A stretch of 6,637 nucleotides of DNA from Christensenella sp. UBA3700 (GTDB lineage: Bacteria; Bacillota; Clostridia; Christensenellales; UBA3700), in assembly GCA_002372775.1 (NCBI GenBank), contig DFIJ01000170.1, forward strand, positions 3,918 to 10,554, read 5' to 3'. The position numbers were made by a program, and so were the translations under genes. Below the pieces are notes generated by a model that did not search any database, was not told the origin of the DNA, and saw only the letters and a list, made by a program, of their open reading frames with translations. Below are positions 1 to 4,974 of the stretch, in pieces. Within the stretch, counting starts at the first letter, position 1; the number at the start of each line of letters is the position of its first letter.

Positions 1-65
1 TTTGGAATAATAATATCGTATAAAGCTATGTATGGACTTAATACTAAAGATTCTTGTTTAATCAT
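1..65 (-). CDS. Transposase N-terminus, IS1182-like (partial, runs off left edge)
   Basis: Reading leftward from ATG at 65-63 there are 21 open codons giving MIKQESLVLSPYIALYDIII plus Pro, and the frame is still open at position 1. The pattern of a short Lys/Gln-rich start followed by L-x-PY-x-LYDIIxP resembles, from memory, the N-terminus of IS1182-family DDE transposases, where it is followed by a conserved 'PKD' and 'DFSF' stretch that would lie outside this window. In-frame alternatives ATG 71-69 and GTG 74-72 sit just upstream, below a TGA at 77-75, so the exact start is uncertain. The only Shine-Dalgarno-like sequence is a weak GAGTGA (minus strand) directly upstream. With so few residues, another short conserved protein cannot be excluded. 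Whether the element is intact cannot be judged here. Confidence 0.5.
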   Translation of the reverse strand, partial: MIKQESLVLSPYIALYDIIIP

Positions 66-85
66 TTTCATCACTCATTTCTATG

Positions 86-114
86 TTTATATTATATCAT
101 AGATATAATATAAA
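86..114. repeat. Perfect AT-rich palindrome with mirrored -10 boxes
   Basis: Thirteen-bp arms (86-98 and 102-114) are exact reverse complements around a 3-nt ATA centre. Because of the symmetry, TATAAT occurs on both strands (plus 104-109; minus 96-91). The minus copy is well placed to be the -10 box of the leftward transposase gene, about 26 bp before its ATG, although no good -35 box is seen at 16-18 bp from it. The structure could be a promoter, an operator or simply a hairpin. Confidence 0.5.
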
Positions 115-125
115 AACTTGTAAAA

Positions 126-140
126 TGACAAAAAATGTCA
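126..140. repeat. Short inverted repeat TGACA-N5-TGTCA
   Basis: TGACA (126-130) and TGTCA (136-140) are exact inverted copies separated by five A residues. The site lies in the presumed leader of the leftward transposase gene. It looks like a dyad operator or part of an IS end, but no known regulator can be named from it. Confidence 0.3.
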
Positions 141-181
141 AAAAAAGAAAAAGAGATATGTTTCCATACCTCTAATTCACA

Positions 182-201
182 GAGACTTTTTCAGCAGTCT
201 C
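182..201. repeat. Possible insertion-sequence end / inverted repeat
   Basis: GAGACT (182-187) and AGTCTC (196-201) are exact inverted copies around an 8-nt loop. Read on the minus strand the block begins GAGACTGCTGAAAAAGTC. From memory this resembles the G-rich, CTG-AAAAAG type ends of many IS1182-family elements. Its distance of about 120-135 bp from the transposase start would suit an IS terminus, placing the element boundary near 201. The other end of the element is outside the window, so neither the matching inverted repeat nor a target duplication can be verified. Confidence 0.33.
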
Positions 202-233
202 GATTGGTCTCGTCTTTTTCTTTTTACTTAAAA

Positions 234-253
234 ACGCTTAAGGCTTTAAGCGT
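234..253. repeat. Hairpin, 8-bp perfect stem
   Basis: ACGCTTAA (234-241) pairs exactly with TTAAGCGT (246-253) around a GGCT loop. On the minus strand the stem is followed by a short T run, so it could act as a weak leftward terminator; in the plus direction no T tract follows. Its arm shares AACGCTT with the two operator-like sites at 287-322, so it may instead belong to the same group of regulatory motifs. Confidence 0.35.
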
Positions 254-286
254 GTCAATTATTTCTCGATTTTCGGAAATTCTCGA

Positions 287-300
287 AGGAAACGCTTTCA
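287..300 (+). promoter_or_regulatory. cre-like (CcpA/LacI-type) operator, site 1
   Basis: AGGAAACGCTTTCA fits the catabolite-responsive-element consensus TGNAANCGNWNNCA at every defined position except the first. CcpA represses or activates carbohydrate genes in Firmicutes, and a starch amylase is a typical target. The site lies about 255 bp upstream of the proposed amylase start point, far for direct repression, so the link to that gene is inference. Confidence 0.4.
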
Positions 301-307
301 ATTATTC

Positions 308-322
308 TGTAAAACGCTTTCA
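308..322 (+). promoter_or_regulatory. cre-like operator, site 2
   Basis: TGTAAAACGCTTTCA carries the same 11-bp core AAACGCTTTCA as site 1, exactly 22 bp downstream (290-300 versus 312-322). It has the TG and CA ends of a cre but one extra A in the left half, so it is a poorer match to the 14-bp CcpA consensus. The exact core repetition at two helical turns suggests a pair of sites for one LacI-family regulator, either CcpA or a dedicated maltose/starch regulator. Confidence 0.35.
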
Positions 323-522
323 TTTGAAGAAAATTCGTTTTAAAACAAGTAAATTTTTCGAAGTCCGAAAATAACGAAAATTTAGTTTTGTTATTTAAAG
401 ACAAAAACTGCACATAGAGACACACTTGTGTCCTTCACGAAAGAACAATTTTCCTTACTTCGAAAAAGTTATCAAAAATATCAGAAAATAATTTGACTCA
501 ATTTCGTAGAAATGCGTAAATT

Positions 523-550
523 TTGAAAATATTTTCGTAAATGCTATACT
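523..550 (+). promoter_or_regulatory. Promoter of the amylase gene
   Basis: A -35 box TTGAAA (523-528) is separated by 16 bp from a -10 box TATACT (545-550). The -10 is extended by TGC (542-544), which gives TGnTATACT. Transcription would start near 557, leaving an untranslated leader of about 62 nt. A perfect 12-bp palindrome GAAAATATTTTC (525-536) overlaps the -35 and spacer. CGTA motifs at 505, 515 and 536 flank the -35 box. A weaker alternative promoter is TTGACT (493-498) with TAAATT (517-522). Confidence 0.65.
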
Positions 551-603
551 CTAATCAGGTGTTTTAATTTGTCGTTTCAAAATTAGTTTTTATATTTTTA
601 GCG

Positions 604-611
604 AGGAGGAG
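604..611 (+). promoter_or_regulatory. Ribosome binding site of the amylase gene
   Basis: AGGAGGAG is a near-perfect Shine-Dalgarno sequence 8-10 nt before the ATG at 620. It fixes this start, which is directly followed by a signal peptide. Confidence 0.85.
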
Positions 612-619
612 AGAAAACT

Positions 620-3600
620 ATGATAAAACGAAAATTTATTTTAAAGGCATCACTTGTATTAGGTACAGCAGGCTTAATTGGCACTGGTATTGTGGTATCA
701 CAAACCAAAGCAGAAGAGCCTCTTTTAGTGACTAGTGCGAGTGGTGCCTTAAATTCTTATGGGGCAAATTCATCTGCCTTTGCGGATACAGTTCAGGATG
801 GACAGATTCTACAATGCTTCTGTTGGTCTTACAATGAGATTATGCAATACATTCCAAAGATTGCATCTCAAGGATTTACGGCAATTCAAACATCTCCAGT
901 TCAAGTTTGTAAGGAACAAACTGTAGATGATGGAGAAGGAAATCCAAGAACTGCAAAAGGCATGTGGTGGGCTTATTACCAGCCTGCAGCCTTCACTATT
1001 GATGATACGGGAGACAATGCTTTAGGTACACCTGAGGAATTCGAACAGATGGTAGCTATGGCACATCAATATGGTGTAAAGGTTTTGGTAGATGTTGTCG
1101 CCAACCATTTAGGTAACCAATGGGTTGCTGATTCACTTTGTGAAAGAGCATATTATTATGAATGGGAAATTGCTGGTATGGATAAGCCTTATAGTGAAGG
1201 CGGATATATTCCATATACAGGTAAGTATTGGGCATATGGTGGAGGTCAAGCAGATGCTGGTGACCCTAAGGCTTCAACTACTCCAGTAATTGATACATAT
1301 TATTATAAGGATACATTAAAGTTCCATCCATATTCTATTCAAGATAATGACCAACCTGGTAACATTACTCAAGGTAATATTGGTATGATGGACCTAGATA
1401 CTTCAGATCCTGTAGTACAAGATGCAGTAGCTGATTATCTAGAAGAATTAATTGGTTATGGTGTAGATGGATTTAGATTCGATGCTGCAAAGCATATCGA
1501 AACTCCATATGATCAAATTTCATCTAACTTCTGGCCTACAGTTATTGGTAGAGCTGAAGCAGCAGCTAGCGCTAAGGGCAAGGATTTATATTGCTATGGT
1601 GAAATTTTAAACCGTCAAGGTATTGGTAGAAAGCTATCATGGTATACAAATTGTGGTGTTAATATTACAGATTCTGGTATGGGCCACAATATTGTAGAAA
1701 ATGGTGGTAGTGGATTCTCTTCATTTAATTATGCAGATGATGAGAATTATGAGAACTATAGAACACATATGGTAACATGGGCTGAATCTCATGATAACTA
1801 TATGGGTACTCAAGATACTCATAATAAGAGTGAAGAAATTATTAATAAATCCTATGCAATCTTAGGTGCTAGAAAGGATTTCGCTACATTATATTGTGCA
1901 AGATTTGAAGATTATGAAACTTCTTATTTAGGACAAGTTGCTTGTTTAAATGGTTGGAGCTATGACTGTGTTGGTGCTGTTAATAAGTTCCATAACTACT
2001 ACGCTAGAGAAAATGCAAACGAGAACTGCTACATGGATGGTGGATATACTTGTGTTGAAAGATATACTGGTAATGTATCATCTAATAATGGTATTGTTCT
2101 AGTTGGTAATAGTGGAAACTGTAGCGTTGGTGTATCTCATTTAGCAAATGGTACATATACAGATGCAGTAACTGGTAATACATTCGTTGTTAACAACGGT
2201 AGAATTACTGGTACAGTAGGCGCTTCTGGTATTGCAGTAATCTATAATGCAGCTCCAGTAAATGGTCCATCTATTCAAGCTTCATTAGAAAGCGGAACTA
2301 TTAAGACTGATAGCTTAGCTGTAACTTATAAGTTTAGAAATGCAGCTGCAGTATCTATTAAGGTTGATGGTAAGTCTGTTGCTTCTAATACATCTTCAAC
2401 AGTTGTTAATGTTGCAAATATTGATGAAGGACAAACAGTAACTGTAGTAGTAGATGTTTATGGTATTGATGGAACATCTATTTCTAAGACTTATGAATAT
2501 ACAAGAGTCCAATCTATGGGAACTGCTCCATTATATTTCCAAAATAACAATAACTGGTCTACAGTTAATGCATACTGCTGGAATGATACAACAGGTGCTA
2601 AGAATTCTTCTTGGCCAGGTGTAGCATTAAATACTACAGTAATGGATAAAGATGGAAATACATGCTATGTATGTGATTTCGATTTAGATCGATATGATCA
2701 TGTAATCTTCAATAATGGTAACGACCAAACTGTTGATATTGAAGTTACTCAATCTAGAGAATATAAGATTACTGGTAATCAAAATGCAAAATTAACAGTA
2801 ACTGAATTTGCATTTGAAGCATATGTTGATCCAAACCCAGATCCAAATCCAACTCCAGATCCAGATCCAACTCCAGAGCCAAATGTAATCACAGTTGATT
2901 TTGAGAATGGTGAGAATTGGTCAAATGTTTATGCATATTGCTGGAATTCAACTACTTATGAAAATAATAGTAACTGGCCAGGCGTACAAGCAACTTCTTT
3001 AGGTCAAGATGCAAATGGTCATAACGCATATTCATATGATGTAGATTTAACTGTATATGATTGTATTATCTTTACAAATGGTACAGGTAACCAAACTAAG
3101 GATTTAGTATTAACTGAAAATACTAAGGGCTTTACATTTAATGGTGATGCATATGACTTTACTGCATATGTTGCACCAGATCCAAATCCAAACCCTAATC
3201 CAGATCCAAACCCAGAGCTAAATGTAATTACAGTTGATTTTGAGAATGGTGAGAATTGGTCAAATGTTTATGCATATTGCTGGAATTCAACTACTTATGA
3301 AAATAATAGTAACTGGCCAGGCGTACAAGCAACTTCTTTAGGTCAAGATACAAATGGTCATAATGCATATTCATATGATGTAGATTTATCAAAGTATGAT
3401 TACATTATCTTCACTAATGGTAGTGGTAGACAAACTGCAAATCTAGCATTAACTGCACAAACTACAGGCTTCACATTTAATGGAGATGCATATGATTTCC
3501 AAATGAAGGAATCACATGAAATTACAATCTATTTTGAAAACAACTATAATTGGTCAAATGTATATGTATACTTATGGAATAATCAAACTCAAGTTGCTGC

Positions 3601-3817
3601 ATCAGGTTGGCCAGGAATTCAAGCTACATATGTAGGCAATAGTAGTAATGGTTATAAGGTATACTCAATTACAGTAGACCTAGATTTATATGATAGAGTA
3701 ATTTTCTCTAATGGAAATGGTAAGCAAACAGTAGATCTTGAAATTAATGATTCAACTACAGGCTTTAGAATTAGCGGTGGTTGGTATAAGTATACTTGTT
3801 CATCATTTAATTACTAG
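620..3817 (+). CDS. Secreted alpha-amylase, GH13 with four CBM26 starch-binding modules
   Basis: This 1065-residue extracellular enzyme should hydrolyse internal alpha-1,4 bonds of starch. Residues 1-31 form a Sec signal peptide (MIKRK, hydrophobic core, probable cleavage after TKA). The GH13 barrel (about 58-435) resembles Bacillus subtilis AmyE (subfamily GH13_28). It shows AIQTSP (88-93), region I DVVANH (158-163), region II DGFRFDAAKH with nucleophile Asp288, YGEIL with acid/base Glu328, and ESHD with Asp392. Domain C (about 436-545) is a beta-sandwich, followed by an Ig-like module (about 550-632). Four CBM26-type modules follow (about 637-732, 755-850, 868-962, 966-1064), each with NWS, a YxxxW core and WPG (for example Trp646, Trp654, Trp665). 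Linkers of Asp/Asn-Pro repeats precede CBM 2 and CBM 3. There is no LPXTG or S-layer anchor, so the protein is probably released and holds starch through its CBMs. It is unusual in having 19 cysteines after the signal peptide. Substrate fine specificity is not proven. Confidence 0.93.
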   Translation: MIKRKFILKASLVLGTAGLIGTGIVVSQTKAEEPLLVTSASGALNSYGANSSAFADTVQDGQILQCFCWSYNEIMQYIPKIASQGFTAIQTSPVQVCKEQTVDDGEGNPRTAKGMWWAYYQPAAFTIDDTGDNALGTPEEFEQMVAMAHQYGVKVLVDVVANHLGNQWVADSLCERAYYYEWEIAGMDKPYSEGGYIPYTGKYWAYGGGQADAGDPKASTTPVIDTYYYKDTLKFHPYSIQDNDQPGNITQGNIGMMDLDTSDPVVQDAVADYLEELIGYGVDGFRFDAAKHIETPYDQISSNFWPTVIGRAEAAASAKGKDLYCYGEILNRQGIGRKLSWYTNCGVNITDSGMGHNIVENGGSGFSSFNYADDENYENYRTHMVTWAESHDNYMGTQDTHNKSEEIINKSYAILGARKDFATLYCARFEDYETSYLGQVACLNGWSYDCVGAVNKFHNYYARENANENCYMDGGYTCVERYTGNVSSNNGIVLVGNSGNCSVGVSHLANGTYTDAVTGNTFVVNNGRITGTVGASGIAVIYNAAPVNGPSIQASLESGTIKTDSLAVTYKFRNAAAVSIKVDGKSVASNTSSTVVNVANIDEGQTVTVVVDVYGIDGTSISKTYEYTRVQSMGTAPLYFQNNNNWSTVNAYCWNDTTGAKNSSWPGVALNTTVMDKDGNTCYVCDFDLDRYDHVIFNNGNDQTVDIEVTQSREYKITGNQNAKLTVTEFAFEAYVDPNPDPNPTPDPDPTPEPNVITVDFENGENWSNVYAYCWNSTTYENNSNWPGVQATSLGQDANGHNAYSYDVDLTVYDCIIFTNGTGNQTKDLVLTENTKGFTFNGDAYDFTAYVAPDPNPNPNPDPNPELNVITVDFENGENWSNVYAYCWNSTTYENNSNWPGVQATSLGQDTNGHNAYSYDVDLSKYDYIIFTNGSGRQTANLALTAQTTGFTFNGDAYDFQMKESHEITIYFENNYNWSNVYVYLWNNQTQVAASGWPGIQATYVGNSSNGYKVYSITVDLDLYDRVIFSNGNGKQTVDLEINDSTTGFRISGGWYKYTCSSFNY
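2828..2881 (+). repeat. Pro/Asp/Asn linker repeat 1 (within the amylase gene)
   Basis: This encodes residues 737-754, an alternating D-P, N-P, T-P and E-P linker between CBM 1 and CBM 2. At DNA level it is a degenerate 6-bp tandem repeat (GATCCA, AATCCA, ACTCCA). Such linkers are flexible spacers, and the repeat can change length by slippage. Confidence 0.8.
2882..3049 (+). repeat. CBM26 DNA repeat, copy 1
   Basis: This encodes residues 755-810, the first part of CBM 2. It matches 3221-3388 at 165 of 168 positions, at a constant offset of 339 bp (113 codons). The differences are at 2890, 3011 and 3025, and only the one at 3011 changes an amino acid (Ala798 versus Thr911). Positions 2891-3010 are 120 bp of unbroken identity. 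Confidence 0.9.
3176..3220 (+). repeat. Pro/Asp/Asn linker repeat 2 (within the amylase gene)
   Basis: This encodes residues 853-867, mainly N-P and D-P pairs, between CBM 2 and CBM 3. It uses the same 6-bp repeat units as linker 1 but in a different order and number. No such linker exists between CBM 3 and CBM 4. Confidence 0.8.
3221..3388 (+). repeat. CBM26 DNA repeat, copy 2
   Basis: This encodes residues 868-923, the first part of CBM 3. It is the partner of 2882-3049 (165/168 identical). Beyond 3388 the two modules diverge clearly in both DNA and protein, so the identity covers only about the first 60% of the module. Confidence 0.9.
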
Positions 3818-3847
3818 AAATTTTACGGACATATTTCCTTTCATAGG

Positions 3848-3885
3848 CCATAGCACTTCTAATCATAGGAGTGCTATGGTTTTTT
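3848..3885 (+). terminator. Rho-independent terminator of the amylase gene
   Basis: A 13-bp stem (3848-3860 with 3867-3879, one G-U pair) closes a 6-nt loop and is followed by six T (3880-3885). It starts 31 nt after the amylase stop codon and separates the gene from the tRNA unit. Confidence 0.92.
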
Positions 3886-3893
3886 CTATTCCT

Positions 3894-3951
3894 AAAAAAA
3901 GTAAAAAATTAATAAAATTTTAGTTGACAAGCAAAATATATTTGATATAAT
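3894..3951 (+). promoter_or_regulatory. tRNA-Gly promoter with A-tract UP-like element
   Basis: A perfect TTGACA (3924-3929) is 16 bp from a perfect TATAAT (3946-3951), extended by TGA (3943-3945). The stretch 3894-3922 before the -35 is almost only A and T with long A runs, like the UP elements of strong stable-RNA promoters. Transcription would start near 3957-3960, about 11-14 nt before the mature tRNA. Confidence 0.88.
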
Positions 3952-3970
3952 TGAAATGCACGTTGAAATT

Positions 3971-4045
3971 GCCGCAGTAGTACAACGGTTAGTACATCTG
4001 ATTGCCATTCAGATGATGACGGTTCGATTCCGTTCTGTGGCTCCA
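3971..4045 (+). tRNA. tRNA-Gly (anticodon GCC)
   Basis: The 75-nt sequence folds into a full cloverleaf. The 7-bp acceptor stem GCCGCAG/CTGTGGC has one G-U pair. The D stem is GTAC/GTAC and the anticodon stem is TCTGA/TCAGA. The anticodon loop is TTGCCAT, with GCC at positions 34-36. A 4-nt variable loop and the T arm GACGG-TTCGATT-CCGTT follow. Discriminator U73 is the one typical of bacterial tRNA-Gly, and the CCA end is encoded (4043-4045). It reads GGC and GGU codons. It is a single tRNA with its own promoter and terminator, not part of a tRNA cluster. Confidence 0.96.
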
Positions 4046-4058
4046 ATTAGATTTAATT

Positions 4059-4089
4059 TAGTCGATATCAAATATCGGCTATTTTTTTT
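4059..4089 (+). terminator. Rho-independent terminator of the tRNA-Gly gene
   Basis: A 10-bp stem (4059-4068 with 4072-4081, one G-U pair) closes a 3-nt loop CAA and is followed by eight T (4082-4089). It starts 13 nt after the CCA end, so the transcript carries a short 3' trailer to be processed. Confidence 0.9.
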
Positions 4090-4111
4090 ACTTTATGTAA
4101 AGGCTTTGTGT

Positions 4112-4140
4112 TTTACTTTATTAGGGTTTTGTGTTATTAT
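4112..4140 (+). promoter_or_regulatory. Promoter of the ecf operon
   Basis: TTTACT (4112-4117) and TATTAT (4135-4140) are 17 bp apart, and the -10 is extended by TGT (4132-4134). Transcription would start near 4147, leaving a leader of only about 20 nt. This leaves no room for a riboswitch. The -35 box matches the consensus at only four of six bases. Confidence 0.55.
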
Positions 4141-4152
4141 TTGTTTTGATTA

Positions 4153-4160
4153 GTGAGGGG
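4153..4160 (+). promoter_or_regulatory. Ribosome binding site deciding the ecfA1 start
   Basis: GTGAGGGG contains AGGGG 7 nt before the ATG at 4168. The GTG at 4153 is in frame, but it is part of this ribosome binding site and has none of its own. Family proteins also begin at the I-x-F-x-N-V strand, so ATG 4168 is the start. Confidence 0.75.
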
Positions 4161-4167
4161 TATTCAT

Positions 4168-4974
4168 ATGATAGAATTCAAAAATGTTAAATTTTCATAT
4201 AATACAAAAGATCGCGCCGTAAAGGACGTGTCTTTTTCCGTTGCTGATCATGAGTGGTTATCCATTATTGGTCATAATGGCTCAGGTAAATCTACGATCG
4301 CGAAATTATTAGTTGGATTAATTGAACCTCAAGCTGGTGAAATCCTATATGATGGAGTAAAGCTTGAAGAAAAGACAATTAATGATATTAGACATAAAGT
4401 CGGTATCGTATTTCAAAATCCTGATAACCAATTTGTTGGATATAATGTTTTATATGATATTGCTTTTGGTCTTGAGAATAAGCAAGTACCAAGAAGTGAA
4501 ATGCTAGAATTAATTCATAAATATACAAAGCTTGTAGATATGGAAGAATACCTATCTAGAGAACCAGAAACATTATCTGGTGGGCAGAAGCAAAGAGTTG
4601 CGATTGCGGGTATTCTTGCAATGAATTGTGATATTGTTATTTTAGATGAGGCTACATCTATGCTAGACCCTGAGGGTACTGAAGAGATTATTGCTTTAAT
4701 TGAAGAGCTTCACACAAAATATAATAAGACGATTATTACAATTACACATGATTTAAATTTAGCATTAAAATCAGATCATATTTTAGTGATGAAAGAAGGA
4801 CACCTAATTAAAGAAGGTAAGCCTGAAGATATATTTGAAGAAAGAGATATCTTATTATCAAGTAATTTGGATATGCCTTTTTCCCTTAAGGCAATTTATG
4901 AGGTATCTAAGACAGAGCTTAATAATAACAAGGAGCTAATGGATGCATTATGGGAATATCGTTCAAAAATGTAG
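4168..4974 (+). CDS. ecfA1: ECF transporter ATPase EcfA1
   Basis: This 268-residue cytoplasmic ATPase is one of two that drive group II ECF importers for vitamins and metal cofactors. ATP hydrolysis by the EcfA1-EcfA2 pair moves EcfT and the bound S component. The motifs are complete: Walker A GHNGSGKST (35-43), Q-loop Gln83 in the EcfA1-typical FQNPDNQFVG, signature LSGGQ (136-140), Walker B IVILDE with catalytic Glu161, D-loop SMLD (164-167) and switch His194. The C-terminal tail (about 215-268) fits the extra domain of EcfA proteins, with the typical 'SLDMPF'-like stretch present as NLDMPFSLKA. It is the first gene of the operon, 78 bp after the tRNA terminator, and it overlaps ecfA2 by 25 bp. 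Older annotation would call it cbiO1; a cobalt-specific role is not indicated because no cbiM or cbiN is nearby. Confidence 0.95.
   Translation: MIEFKNVKFSYNTKDRAVKDVSFSVADHEWLSIIGHNGSGKSTIAKLLVGLIEPQAGEILYDGVKLEEKTINDIRHKVGIVFQNPDNQFVGYNVLYDIAFGLENKQVPRSEMLELIHKYTKLVDMEEYLSREPETLSGGQKQRVAIAGILAMNCDIVILDEATSMLDPEGTEEIIALIEELHTKYNKTIITITHDLNLALKSDHILVMKEGHLIKEGKPEDIFEERDILLSSNLDMPFSLKAIYEVSKTELNNNKELMDALWEYRSKM
4930..4935 (+). promoter_or_regulatory. Ribosome binding site of ecfA2, unusually distant
   Basis: AAGGAG lies inside the end of ecfA1, 14 nt before the ATG at 4950, which is longer than the usual 5-10 nt. Two closer ATGs (4939 and 4943) are out of frame with ecfA2. Translation coupling with the upstream gene probably helps initiation. 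Confidence 0.5.

Noticed and set aside
135..374. 79-codon open frame on the plus strand
   Set aside because: It has no ribosome binding site, low-complexity Lys/Ser/Phe-rich content without any family pattern, and it runs across the presumed IS end, a hairpin and two operator-like sites.
419..432. GACACA-CT-TGTGTC palindrome
   Set aside because: It is a clean 6-bp dyad but isolated, with no T tract and no recognisable operator family. It may be chance, so it is not listed as a feature.
557..619. Regulatory leader or attenuator in the amylase 5' untranslated region
   Set aside because: Only a weak, bulged AT hairpin (TAATTTG with CAAAATTA) can be drawn, with no terminator-like T tract linked to a stable stem.
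2828..3505. CRISPR-like or selfish tandem repeats
   Set aside because: The repeats keep the reading frame and encode CBM modules and D/N-P linkers, so they are protein-domain repeats.
3700..3817. Cell-wall anchor (LPXTG) or S-layer motif at the amylase C-terminus
   Set aside because: The protein ends within the fourth CBM at SSFNY, with no sorting motif, hydrophobic segment or basic tail.
3738..3923. 61-codon open frame overlapping the amylase end
   Set aside because: It is a shadow of the amylase gene in another frame and runs through the strong terminator at 3848-3885.
3956..4153. 65-codon open frame after the amylase
   Set aside because: It lies on the tRNA-Gly gene and its terminator; the RNA explains the sequence.
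4153..4167. GTG at 4153 as the start of ecfA1
   Set aside because: The GTG is part of the Shine-Dalgarno region for ATG 4168 and has no ribosome binding site of its own. The five added residues do not fit the family start.
4090..4167. Vitamin-type riboswitch before the ecf operon
   Set aside because: The gap after the tRNA terminator is only 78 bp and contains the promoter, leaving a leader of about 20 nt, too short for a riboswitch.
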